The notes below the pieces were generated by a model that had not been told where the DNA came from, did no database searches, and saw only the letters and a program-made list of their open reading frames with translations. A stretch of DNA of 12,128 bases from Planctomycetota bacterium (GTDB lineage: Bacteria > Planctomycetota > Phycisphaerae > UBA1845): NCBI GenBank assembly GCA_022566435.1, contig JADFIX010000032.1:1-12128 (forward strand), written 5' to 3'. This document shows positions 1 to 6,342 of the stretch, one piece after another; the stretch's first letter is position 1; the number at the start of each line of letters is the position of its first letter. A program made the position numbers and the translations under genes.

Positions 1-255
1 GTCGCTGGGCACCGCGAAGGCAGCCACTCGACTACCGCCCGCCGGCGCCGGTCGATACACGCCCTGGGCGACCCGGATCTCCGTGCCCGCACCCGCGACG
101 GCGAGCGCCTGCTGGAGGTCCAGGTAGGCCGAACACCAACTCGCTCCGTCATGTAAGGGACCCGTCGCATCCGCATCGACGTAAACCGTGTTGCCTGCTT
201 CGCTGTACGACGCAATCGTCACCAGAACAGTAACTACCGAAAGTGCAGTGCGCAT
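1..255 (-). CDS. Secreted right-handed beta-helix (pectate-lyase-like fold) protein, N-terminal part only
   Basis: This reading frame starts at an ATG at 255 and runs off the left edge, giving the first 85 residues. An AGGAG ribosome binding site lies 7 bases upstream (263-267). Residues 1-20 (MRTALSVVTVLVTIASYSEA) form a signal peptide, so the product is exported. The mature start reads NTVYVDADATG, then DGASW, then DLQQALAVA and EIRVAQGVYRP. This is the usual opening of planctomycete surface or secreted proteins that go on into parallel beta-helix repeats (the choice-of-anchor Q / polymorphic outer membrane protein-like group). That assignment rests on my knowledge of the family. The helix repeats and any sorting signal lie outside the window, so the ligand or enzyme activity cannot be judged. 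Confidence 0.75.
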   Translation of the reverse strand, partial: MRTALSVVTVLVTIASYSEAGNTVYVDADATGPLHDGASWCSAYLDLQQALAVAGAGTEIRVAQGVYRPAPAGGSRVAAFAVPSD

Positions 256-587
256 AATTTGGCTCCTGACAGCGTGTCAAAAAAATTACGCTTTGAAACT
301 GATTATTCGGAAGTATATCGCGCGCCCGGCGGCGATACAACCCTTTTCTTTTGGGAATGCCCAATTGCCGAAACTCAATAGGGTCATATCGAAACGATCC
401 TCTCGATTACGACGAGAACTGCCAAATGCAAGAGACGCTTCAGGCGAAGCAGGGGTCGAGGAAATGCCGCGAAGCAGGTTGTGCGAGAGACGCGCTATTT
501 ACTATCAGGCTCCGAATCCTGCCGCCGCCCGGGCGGCGACGCCGTCGCAGTACGGCGCCGCGCCCGGGGTTTCCGGCCTGCATTTAC
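256..587. other. Intergenic stretch between two minus-strand secreted-protein genes
   Basis: This 332 bp stretch has no convincing gene. It holds the candidate promoter and ribosome binding site of the beta-helix gene at its left end. Towards the right it has a perfect 14 bp GC palindrome GCCGCCCGGGCGGC (524-537) and a small inverted repeat GCTTC-aggc-GAAGC (437-450). The palindrome lies about 50 bp past the stop codon of the Cys-rich gene and could form part of a 3' structure. There is no T-tract, so it is not called a terminator. Confidence 0.5.
312..340 (-). promoter_or_regulatory. Candidate sigma70-type promoter for the beta-helix gene
   Basis: Read on the minus strand, a -10-like TATACT (312-317, 5 of 6 consensus) follows a weak -35-like TTGTAT (335-340, 3 of 6) with a 17 bp spacer. 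The predicted transcription start would be about 50 bases before the ATG at 255. This is pattern matching only. Confidence 0.3.
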
Positions 588-1616
588 CTATCTCTGGAAC
601 ATGCAGCACGAGTCGCACTCGGGGCAGGTGATCGGTGGGCAGAGTACATCCTCCGAAGAAACGCCGTTGAAAGGATCACAAGTGCTATCGCCGAAGAGGG
701 CGGTGAGCAGATCCGAATCCGCATCGTCGACATCGCAATCGCCGTCGAGGTCCGCGCGGACGGTGCCTATAAACACTCCGGAGATCTCCACGGTCAACGT
801 CGACGGCGTGTAGTCGCACACGTCGTCGTCGTTCAGGATCCCGTCCTCATCGATGTCGTCGTCGCAGATGTCGCCAATTCCGTCACCGTCGCAGTCCTCC
901 TGTCCGGGGTTCGCGCAACCCACGCCGAAGCAAAAGTGGTTCGGATCGGTCGTGTTGCAGTTGTCGATATCATCACAAATCCCGTCGTTATCCGCATCGT
1001 CCGTGGCCGCATCTGGACACGGATCACAAAGGTCGTGTACCTCATCCCCATCGCGGTCAACGGGAGGATCACAAGACACGCCTGGCATGGGGTCTCCCTC
1101 ATCGGTCATCACACAGGTATAGATGGTGTGATTCGGGCACTCGAAATCGCCTGGATCGGCATGGTTGGGGTTGCAGCATCCGTAAGGAACAGTGCAGTCA
1201 AAACTCGCACAACTCGTTCCAGGACCTGCTGGAACTCCGTCACAGCATGCAGGATCCAGGTCGGAACAACCGTTTTCTTCGCAGCACGCTTCGGTGGCAC
1301 TGCAGGAAGTTCCCGGCCCACCCGACGTGCCGCCTTCTTCGTCACAACAGGTACCGTCCACGCCGGCCTGGCACGAGCCGTCGGGCATACAGCACGCTTC
1401 CTCCCCGAAACACTGAGATCCGGGACCCTGCGATACCCCCGTGTGCACGCACGCGTATTCCGGTAAACAGTTTAGGCAACAAACGCCGTCCGTCTCGCAT
1501 TGTGCAGGCCCGCACGCGGCGTACGTGTGGACCGTAGAGAGCATCAGGACCGCCAAACCGCCCAATAAGACCGGCGAAAAACGAAAGGCGCTTCGTGTCG
1601 AATTTGCAAAAGTCAT
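588..1616 (-). CDS. Secreted Cys-rich protein with TSP3-like calcium repeats and a dockerin-like segment
   Basis: The protein has 342 residues; ATG at 1616 with AGGAG 9 bases upstream (1626-1630). Residues 1-33 are a signal peptide (hydrophobic VLLGGLAVLML, cleavage after TYA). Residues 35-136 hold three degenerate Cys-rich repeats of about 33 residues, each ending in GPGSQC or GPGTSC (64-69, 100-105, 131-136) and carrying CC pairs, as in Phycisphaerae secreted proteins. Residues about 187-270 are Asp-rich TSP3-like repeats (DRDGDEVHDLCD, DADNDGICDD, DCDGDGIGDICDDD, DEDGILNDDD), expected to bind calcium. Residues 288-305 (ADLDGDCDVDDADSDLL) resemble half of a type I dockerin, i.e. an EF-hand-like loop. 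The C-terminus is very Cys-rich (CPECDSCC) and has no transmembrane sorting tail, so this is not a PEP-CTERM-like exosortase substrate. The role is probably extracellular and structural or adhesive; no enzyme domain is visible. Confidence 0.85.
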   Translation of the reverse strand: MTFANSTRSAFRFSPVLLGGLAVLMLSTVHTYAACGPAQCETDGVCCLNCLPEYACVHTGVSQGPGSQCFGEEACCMPDGSCQAGVDGTCCDEEGGTSGGPGTSCSATEACCEENGCSDLDPACCDGVPAGPGTSCASFDCTVPYGCCNPNHADPGDFECPNHTIYTCVMTDEGDPMPGVSCDPPVDRDGDEVHDLCDPCPDAATDDADNDGICDDIDNCNTTDPNHFCFGVGCANPGQEDCDGDGIGDICDDDIDEDGILNDDDVCDYTPSTLTVEISGVFIGTVRADLDGDCDVDDADSDLLTALFGDSTCDPFNGVSSEDVLCPPITCPECDSCCMFQR

Positions 1617-2265
1617 ATCAATTATCTCCTACTAATGTCACTTTTGTGTTGATGCGTTTGAAGAACTCATGCGAGAGCCAAGAGATGGATCGTTTACTCC
1701 GGCACCTGCATGGCGACTTGCTCGCACGTACCGACTTCATGCCTATTCGAAACTCGATCGGGGGTGCCCGAATTTCCGGTAATCCGACCCGTCGCCCGGC
1801 CGTCGATAGAAGTAACGTTTTACACGCCGGTGTTCTCGACGGTATACAAGCCGCGAAAGCAGAAGCCGGCCAATCAATGCGTAGAACCGCGCGACCCTGT
1901 TGATCCCCATCCGCGTGATGCAACAAGAGTTCTTCGCTCCCCTCTCGCACCGAGCGATTCGGTGCACCAACCCCTAGAATGGTGGTGGTATCCTCTCGCC
2001 TGGGCACGGGACCGAAGCGTGCAGAGGCGTCTCGATTCACGAGGCATTTCCACGAAGCCGGAAACCAATACAATTATGTCCCAATACTCCCCTAATCGCA
2101 AGTTGGATATCCCAACATTCGCGACGCCGGCAAGAGGATTCGTCGGCGGGAATCATGATCGGTGCACCATAGAACCCGAGTATGCCGGTCACATGTAGGC
2201 TATATAGCCTACAAAAACGGAATTCGTAGTGCAGTTGCACAATCGATGGGCGGCACTCGCAGTCG
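1617..2265. other. 650 bp gap with no convincing gene
   Basis: Open frames exist on both strands, the longest being a plus-strand frame at 1710-2198 of 162 codons. It has no ribosome binding site, no recognisable domain and a composition no better than its antisense frames. Structures seen are a 7 bp stem hairpin GCACCGA-gcgat-TCGGTGC (1947-1965), a hairpin GTTGG-atatc-CCAAC (2102-2116), an 11 bp direct repeat TCGGTGCACCA at 1959-1969 and 2159-2169, and the 20 bp palindrome listed separately. The right end is the 3' region of the outer-membrane protein gene, and the left end is the 5' region of the Cys-rich gene. Confidence 0.5.
2194..2213. repeat. Perfect 20 bp palindrome
   Basis: TGTAGGCTATATAGCCTACA equals its own reverse complement over all 20 bases. 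It lies 52 bp past the stop codon of the minus-strand outer-membrane protein gene. It is flanked by AAAA on the plus-strand 3' side, so neither strand shows the hairpin-then-T-run order of an intrinsic terminator. Its form fits a dimeric regulator's operator or a cruciform or hairpin site. Function unknown. Confidence 0.7.
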
Positions 2266-3168
2266 CTAGAACCGATACCGTAGCGCGGAGACGAAGTTCC
2301 AAGTGTTGTATTCGTTCGGTCGGTAGAAATGAAAAGAGTAATGGCTGGAGACGTTAATAGAACAGTTGTCGCTCAGTGGCAGTGCCCAGCCTACGCCCAG
2401 CAGATAGCTGAACAGCCAGTCGCGAATGTTGACTTCGTCTTCGTAGATTCTCACGGGCGCGAAGCTGAACTCGCCTTTGCCGCGGGCATCGACGTAGCCC
2501 GTCTCCAAACCTGTAATGATGTAGGGTCGACTTGCCTGCAGCCGTTGGCCAAGATCGAGGTGGTTCAGGTAGTCAGGCATTCCCCAGGGGTAGAGTTCGC
2601 ACTGCACGCCTGCGTAATAAAAGGCATAGTCGAAGTCGACGTCGAGATGGAGGTTTAGGAATCGCTGATGGTCACTGTCGCGTCCCGCACCGCCGCCCGC
2701 AAAGAGCGTCCAAATGAGCCAATCCGTCTGTTGATAGCCGAGCCCCAGATAAATGCTGTTCAAGCCGAAGCTGCTCTTGCGGTCGAGCGGCGTTTCGGGT
2801 GAATCGAAAACGCCCAAAACGTCCAGCTTCATTGGCAACTCGAGTCGCCGATCGAGCTGCTGCTTCGTGGATCCTAACTTCGTCAATCCGGTACGGAATC
2901 CGAAGTCGACGTGCCAACGACCATTCTCGGTCGGATCCGCCGCTTCATCGTTGTCACCATTCACAACTTCGGACGACGACCGGGCAAGCATCGCTCCGCT
3001 CGAGCGACGCGCGGTGGCTGGTGTGGGCGTCATGTGACGGAATGGGGTCGTGAGGCGCCAAGGGCGAGGCAGCCGCGAAGGCGCGGCGCCCGTTCCGCTC
3101 GTGGCGCACCCCGACACGATCGGTAGAAAACAAACGGTAAGCAGCAGCCTCGTCCAAATCAACCGCAC
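2266..3168 (-). CDS. Lipobox-bearing outer-membrane beta-barrel-like protein
   Basis: I chose the GTG start at 3168 (300 residues). A GAGGGG ribosome binding site lies 7 bases upstream, and the frame then opens directly into a lipoprotein signal: MRLIWTRLLLTVCFLPIVSGC, with the lipobox VSGC and Cys21 as the lipidated residue. A low-complexity Pro/Arg/Ser linker follows (about 24-70). Then come alternating aromatic and polar strands (WHVDFGFRTGL, SIYLGLGYQQTDWLIWTLFAGG, LDVDFDYAFYYAGVQCEL, YIITGLETGYV, FSYLLGVGWALPL, SINVSSHYSFHF) and a C-terminal strand FVSALRYRF ending in Phe, the classic C-terminal residue recognised by the BAM machinery. The likely fold is a small barrel of about 8-10 strands in the outer membrane. 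I do not recognise a named family. Lipidation plus a barrel is uncommon but known. A longer ATG start at 3297 is less likely because the signal would be buried. Confidence 0.65.
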   Translation of the reverse strand: MRLIWTRLLLTVCFLPIVSGCATSGTGAAPSRLPRPWRLTTPFRHMTPTPATARRSSGAMLARSSSEVVNGDNDEAADPTENGRWHVDFGFRTGLTKLGSTKQQLDRRLELPMKLDVLGVFDSPETPLDRKSSFGLNSIYLGLGYQQTDWLIWTLFAGGGAGRDSDHQRFLNLHLDVDFDYAFYYAGVQCELYPWGMPDYLNHLDLGQRLQASRPYIITGLETGYVDARGKGEFSFAPVRIYEDEVNIRDWLFSYLLGVGWALPLSDNCSINVSSHYSFHFYRPNEYNTWNFVSALRYRF

Positions 3169-3499
3169 GCAAAGTCCCCTCGCCGACAAAAACAGGGGGA
3201 GCCACAAGCAGTGCGACCCCTCCACATTGATTCTAGGCCACGCCGCATGCGAATTACAGCGCGATCGATCCATGGAGCGAATCCGAAATCTTCGCAAAAA
3301 TCGGCGTCATATGGGCCGGCTCCAATGGCCGATAAGCACGGTGGGGATGCGAACGATTAGGGCGGCCCGTACGTCCGCCGGGGCGAACCGCCTTTTATCG
3401 AGTCGCAGCGTTTCTTCCGACGAATGGACGTGCCGCAAAATCGGGAGATCGATACCCCGTGGGACCTTGCGCTGGTTTTTTGGCACGGAGGATATGGCG
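3169..3499. other. Divergent intergenic region between the outer-membrane protein and glycosyltransferase genes
   Basis: No gene is supported here. It should carry both divergent promoters. On the minus strand a -10-like TAGAAT (3230-3235) lies about 62 bp before the GTG at 3168, but its -35 partner is poor. On the plus strand only the ribosome binding site GGAGG (3487-3491) before the ATG at 3500 is clear. An open frame upstream of 3500 runs antisense through the outer-membrane protein gene and is not credited. Confidence 0.4.
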
Positions 3500-4825
3500 A
3501 TGGTACGACGTCCACTGCGCGTTGCGACGACGAACCAACTCGCGCATGCCTCTCGCGTGGCCGGGTTCGATACCTATCTCTTGCCGGAAGTCGTGAGCAC
3601 GGACATCAATCGCCCGTTGGATCAGAGACTGGCCGATGGGGACGTGTATCGGCCTTTTCTTCAAGAGCACGACATCGAGCTGGTCGTCGATCTCGATACA
3701 TCCGCCCTGACGTTGTCTCGAAAGGAAGGTGGGTCGGATGAGGTCTGTCTGACCACCGCAAAACTCGGCATCCCCTACGTATGCCACTTCATCGACCCAG
3801 TGACGGCGACGATGGGGCAGGTCGCGTGGAACGACCGCTGGCGATTGCTCCAGTGCGATTCATGGATCAAGTGGATTTGGGAGTCGGCCCACGCCGACGA
3901 GCTCAAGCGGCTTGGGATTCCCAACGTTCTGACGATGCCGATGGCTGCCCCGGACGGCGACTATGATACGTCTCCACCGCTGGTATCGGAGTCCGGACCG
4001 GTGTTGGCTTTCTTGGGGCATCCCGCCTCATCGTGGTTCAGCTCGGACCAGCAGTTCCCCGCCAATCTCATGTTCCCCGCCATGACCGCCATCGCCGTTC
4101 AAGCGGACATGCCGGACCTCCCGTTCCATAAAATCTACTTCGATCTTTATGAGTTCGACAAAACACCGACCGGCACCGCCGGCGAAATGACAAGCACAGA
4201 CGTGGCCTCGCGCTATTATAGCGACAAATTTCTCTACAGTGCCTTCCTGGCCGTGAAGCAACGCGACCGTTTCGCGAGATTTCTCACGCGTCGGCTGGGC
4301 GACCACTTCGAGTTGGTCGGGGACCATTGGGGAGAGGTGTACGGTTTGCGTCACACGCCGCGTGTTTGGGATCGCAAGGCGCTCCTTGAACGAATGCGGC
4401 GCGTACCGATTTGCTTGAATCTGGCGAAAGGCAATCTCGAGTCGGGCATGAATCTTCGCCACTTCGAAACCACCGCCGCCGGCGGCTTTATGCTCACCTA
4501 TGAGACGGCGGAGTTGTCTTCCTGCTTCGAGATCGGCGTCGAGTGCGACGTGTTCCGCAGCGAGAGCGACCTACTGGAAAAGATCTCGTTTTATCTGAAA
4601 CATCCGGAGAAGCGACGCGAGATCGCGCTTGCCGGGCAGCGCCGCACGCTATCCGGGCACCTGCACAGCCACCGGCTTGTCACTCTGGTCGAAACGCTCC
4701 GCAAGGCGGACGTCTTGCCCGGCGGGCTGAGCGGCGGCGAAGAAGGGCATTCCATGACGACGGAGAAGACCGCGGTTGATTGCATCTCCGTCGAGACCAC
4801 CGGCGTCGCCCCGTCGAATTCGTGA
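3500..4825 (+). CDS. CgeB-like glycosyltransferase (GT-B type, Glyco_trans_1_2 C-terminal domain)
   Basis: The start ATG at 3500 has GGAGG 8 bases upstream (3487-3491) and gives 441 residues. Residues about 5-160 form an N-terminal Rossmann-like half (LRVATTN, IELVVDLDTSAL, IPYVCHFIDP). Residues about 165-290 are a linker-like middle. Residues about 290-400 carry the CgeB / glycosyltransferase family 1 pattern: VPICLNLAKGNLESGMNLR, then HFETTAAGGFMLTYETAEL, then FEIGVECDVFRSESDLLEKISFYLKHPEKRREIA and a final helix. In this family the E(T/A)xAAGG segment contacts the sugar nucleotide and D-LLEKI-YYL-P is the end of the domain. The donor and acceptor cannot be read from sequence. A role in cell-surface glycan or glycoprotein modification is the usual inference. 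The last ~35 residues are Ser/Thr/Gly-rich and non-conserved. It lacks a signal peptide and should be cytosolic. Confidence 0.75.
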   Translation: MVRRPLRVATTNQLAHASRVAGFDTYLLPEVVSTDINRPLDQRLADGDVYRPFLQEHDIELVVDLDTSALTLSRKEGGSDEVCLTTAKLGIPYVCHFIDPVTATMGQVAWNDRWRLLQCDSWIKWIWESAHADELKRLGIPNVLTMPMAAPDGDYDTSPPLVSESGPVLAFLGHPASSWFSSDQQFPANLMFPAMTAIAVQADMPDLPFHKIYFDLYEFDKTPTGTAGEMTSTDVASRYYSDKFLYSAFLAVKQRDRFARFLTRRLGDHFELVGDHWGEVYGLRHTPRVWDRKALLERMRRVPICLNLAKGNLESGMNLRHFETTAAGGFMLTYETAELSSCFEIGVECDVFRSESDLLEKISFYLKHPEKRREIALAGQRRTLSGHLHSHRLVTLVETLRKADVLPGGLSGGEEGHSMTTEKTAVDCISVETTGVAPSNS

Positions 4826-4851
4826 TCGGCCATCGCAATTGGCGGGGGGCC

Positions 4852-4944
4852 ATGATCTATTTCCCTGTCCCGGTGAAAGATGCCCCGGACTGGACGCTGC
4901 AGGTGTTCGGCGGCGGATTGGCGCTGATCGTGGAGCCGGCGTAA
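4852..4944 (+). pseudogene. 30-codon ORF, possible gene remnant
   Basis: An ATG at 4852, preceded by a G-rich run (GGCGGGGGGCC), opens a 30-codon frame that starts MIYFPVPVKDAPDWTLQVFG and ends ALIVEPA. It reads like real protein sequence (aromatic, hydrophobic, GGG turn) but is too short for a known domain. It sits 26 bp after the glycosyltransferase stop codon. It may be a genuine small protein or the leftover of a longer gene; I cannot tell which. Confidence 0.25.
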
Positions 4945-5045
4945 AGCCGCGCCGAGCCGCATGCTTCAGCTTGCGCGGATTCGCAAGTGTCGAAAGAGCC
5001 GTCCATAGTCTCCACGAAAGGGGAATAAACCCCTGGCCACGGTAG
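4945..5045. other. Short hairpin-rich non-coding stretch
   Basis: Two simple inverted repeats are visible: CTTGCG-cggatt-CGCAAG (4970-4987) and AGGGG-aataaa-CCCCT within the last part of the stretch. Neither is followed by a T-run. They may mark the 3' end of the glycosyltransferase transcript or the edges of the rearranged segment. Confidence 0.3.
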
Positions 5046-5396
5046 GTGGCGTATTCGAGGATCTCTGGGCAGCGCCCAGGCGAGTACCCTTCACCCTCGC
5101 GGTGTCATCCTGCTTGGGCGGCACCGCCGCGCAAGCGGCGTGGAGTCTTGCTACTGGCGCTCGTGCCGGTCTGGTACGCGGTGCATCACAAGCACGTCAA
5201 GCCGCTCGAGGCATTCGCCTTCTGGGGTGAAACCAAGACCGTCGTCGGCCACATCGAAGTCGACGATGAGGGTCGCCTGACCGAAGGGCTGTTCAACCCG
5301 TACAACTACCTCTGGATGCCGGTGCTCTGTGTGCTGGCGTGGTGGTGCTTCATGATGGAGGCGACGGGGATATCGTCGATTCCGGGGTTGGGGTAG
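5046..5396 (+). pseudogene. Probable C-terminal fragment of a membrane protein
   Basis: The frame is open from a GTG at 5046, but only the part from about 5130 on looks like protein: RKRRGVLLLALVPVWYAVHH (a transmembrane helix after positive charges), then KPLEAFAFWGETKTVVGHIEV, a short polar loop, NPYNYLWMP, and a second helix VLCVLAWWCFMMEATGI. No good ribosome binding site precedes it. The first ~28 residues look non-coding and overlap a hairpin CTGGGC-agc-GCCCAG (5065-5079). This suggests the 3' end of a larger, transporter-like membrane gene whose front half has been lost. A complete two-helix small membrane protein of about 85-116 residues is the alternative. I cannot name the family. 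Confidence 0.4.
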
Positions 5397-5478
5397 CTGG
5401 AACTGCCGTTGCGTTGGCTGTTTGATCCACGCCGAGTTATATGAGTAGGGTCCGTTCCTTCCTTGCCCACTGATTTCG

Positions 5479-5487
5479 TGGTATAAT
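5479..5487 (+). promoter_or_regulatory. Extended -10 promoter for the DUF5678 gene
   Basis: The sequence TGgTATAAT (5479-5487) is a perfect TG-n-TATAAT extended -10 element. There is no good -35 at 16-18 bp, as is normal for extended -10 promoters. Transcription would start near 5494, leaving a leader of about ten bases that is almost only the ribosome binding site AGAGG (5494-5498) before the ATG at 5505. Confidence 0.5.
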
Positions 5488-5504
5488 GCTCACAGAGGTA
5501 TCCT

Positions 5505-5720
5505 ATGGTCACTGACGATTTCAACTGGCTTGTCGAGCATGGCGCGGATGTCGTACGCGACTACCCCGGAAAGTGGATCGCGGTGTGCGATGGCAAGGTG
5601 GTGGGCGTCGGAGAGACGGCGACCGAAGCCGCCGCAAAAGCCCGTACCGTCGTTGCGGACGAGCCGTTCATTCTGGAAGCCGTCGAAGCCGAAGCTGATG
5701 TGATCTATGCCGATCTATAA
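5505..5720 (+). CDS. DUF5678 domain small protein
   Basis: The protein has 71 residues, with AGAGG 6 bases before the ATG. It contains the DUF5678 pattern: WLVEHGADVVRDYPGKWIAV (8-27), CDGKVVGVGET (28-38), a helix TEAAAKARTVVADEP, and FILEAV. The family comprises short, single-domain, cytosolic proteins of unknown biochemical role. They are often found as the first gene of a two-gene unit followed by a retropepsin-like aspartic-protease-fold protein. Here the next frame starts inside this gene (ATG at 5707, a 14 base overlap) and is truncated. From that pairing I would guess an antitoxin- or regulator-like role, but nothing in the sequence proves it. Confidence 0.7.
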   Translation: MVTDDFNWLVEHGADVVRDYPGKWIAVCDGKVVGVGETATEAAAKARTVVADEPFILEAVEAEADVIYADL

Positions 5721-5847
5721 ATGGCGGCGGGTCCCGACCAAACATTTCGGGGAAGTTTGGTCGCTATTTGCTCAGGTTGAGTTCCGCAAGTCTGATGGCG
5801 AGTTTCAAGCCTTTGGCTTGCCCGGCTACAGGCATTCTCGGTTCTGA
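5707..5847 (+). pseudogene. Truncated N-terminus of a retropepsin-like protein
   Basis: An ATG at 5707, inside the end of the DUF5678 gene, opens a 46-codon frame: MPIYKWRRVPTKHFGEVWSL followed by FAQVEFRKSDGEFQAFGL, then a foreign-looking tail PGYRHSRF and stop. The opening (M-[PT]-Y-W-R-V ... FGE ... V.F) is that of the small retropepsin-like proteins that follow DUF5678 genes. The break comes just before the place where those proteins carry the catalytic D-[ST]-G motif, which is missing here. The frame therefore looks like the front third of such a gene, cut off by a deletion or by arrival of the neighbouring HEPN-DUF262 block 18 bp away. The family link is from memory and should be tested. 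Confidence 0.45.
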
Positions 5848-5865
5848 CCCATCAGCTACGGAGAA

Positions 5866-6342
5866 CTATGATTTCCCCGAGGCATCGCACAGTTGCTCGA
5901 TTAATTTCACGAGCTTCTTGGATGACTTGTAGTAGTCCTTCAGCCCGACTAGACCGAGCGAAACGTCCTCTCCGTGAGCGATCTTGTTTCTGTTTGCGAC
6001 GATGCTGTTGACCGCTGCCTTGATTTCTCCTTGGGTGTCGGCCTCCAACTGCTCCGCCCACTCGGCGCTGAACTTGCGGACCAACTCTAGTATCTTGCCC
6101 ATTTTCGGATTCTGCAGAAAGCCGAGCTGCGCAGTGACGAAGCTCGCCACGTTGCTCTGAGCGCGTTTGTTGGCAAAACTCGCAAACGTGGTGCGAATCG
6201 AGCTCTCCAGGAAGCCCGACACCAAGATACAAAGATAGCGAGTCCAATGGGATTGGAGTTCGGCGTCTTGGGCGGCGTGCCCGATTCTCTCGAAGAGACT
6301 ATCGAGGCGGTTTTCGCGCTTTGCGATCTCGATGTTTCTCAT
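5866..6342 (-). CDS. HEPN-family ribonuclease-like protein (MAE_28990 / RiboL-PSP-HEPN type)
   Basis: The protein has 158 residues and is all-alpha in character. It carries the HEPN nuclease signature R-x4-H as R118-NKIA-H123 in VANRNKIAHG; in active HEPN RNases these two residues are the catalytic pair at a dimer interface. An upstream helix (residues about 28-55, SHWTRYLCILVSGFLESSIR) gives the other half of the bundle, with E46 in a typical polar position. Its ATG (6342-6340) overlaps the stop of the upstream DUF262 gene in the sequence ATGA, so the two are translationally coupled. HEPN proteins of the MAE_28990/MAE_18760 group are known neighbours of DUF262 genes and are thought to act in RNA-targeting defence. 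The assignment to the exact subfamily is inference. Confidence 0.75.
   Translation of the reverse strand: MRNIEIAKRENRLDSLFERIGHAAQDAELQSHWTRYLCILVSGFLESSIRTTFASFANKRAQSNVASFVTAQLGFLQNPKMGKILELVRKFSAEWAEQLEADTQGEIKAAVNSIVANRNKIAHGEDVSLGLVGLKDYYKSSKKLVKLIEQLCDASGKS

Noticed and set aside
351..1466. 371-codon plus-strand frame
   Set aside because: It is antisense to the Cys-rich secreted protein; its Val/Arg-rich product mirrors the Asp/Cys codons on the other strand and it has no domain.
1710..2198. 162-codon plus-strand frame in the 650 bp gap
   Set aside because: No ribosome binding site, no recognisable motif, and minus-strand frames of similar length overlap it. It cannot be excluded, but it is not supported.
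2194..2220. Palindrome as an intrinsic terminator of the outer-membrane protein gene
   Set aside because: On the minus strand the T-run comes before the hairpin rather than after it.
3169..3297. Longer ATG start for the outer-membrane protein
   Set aside because: It would bury the lipoprotein signal 43 residues inside; the GTG at 3168 has a good ribosome binding site.
3050..3499. N-terminal extension of the glycosyltransferase
   Set aside because: It would run antisense through the outer-membrane protein gene; GGAGG directly before the ATG at 3500 marks the true start.
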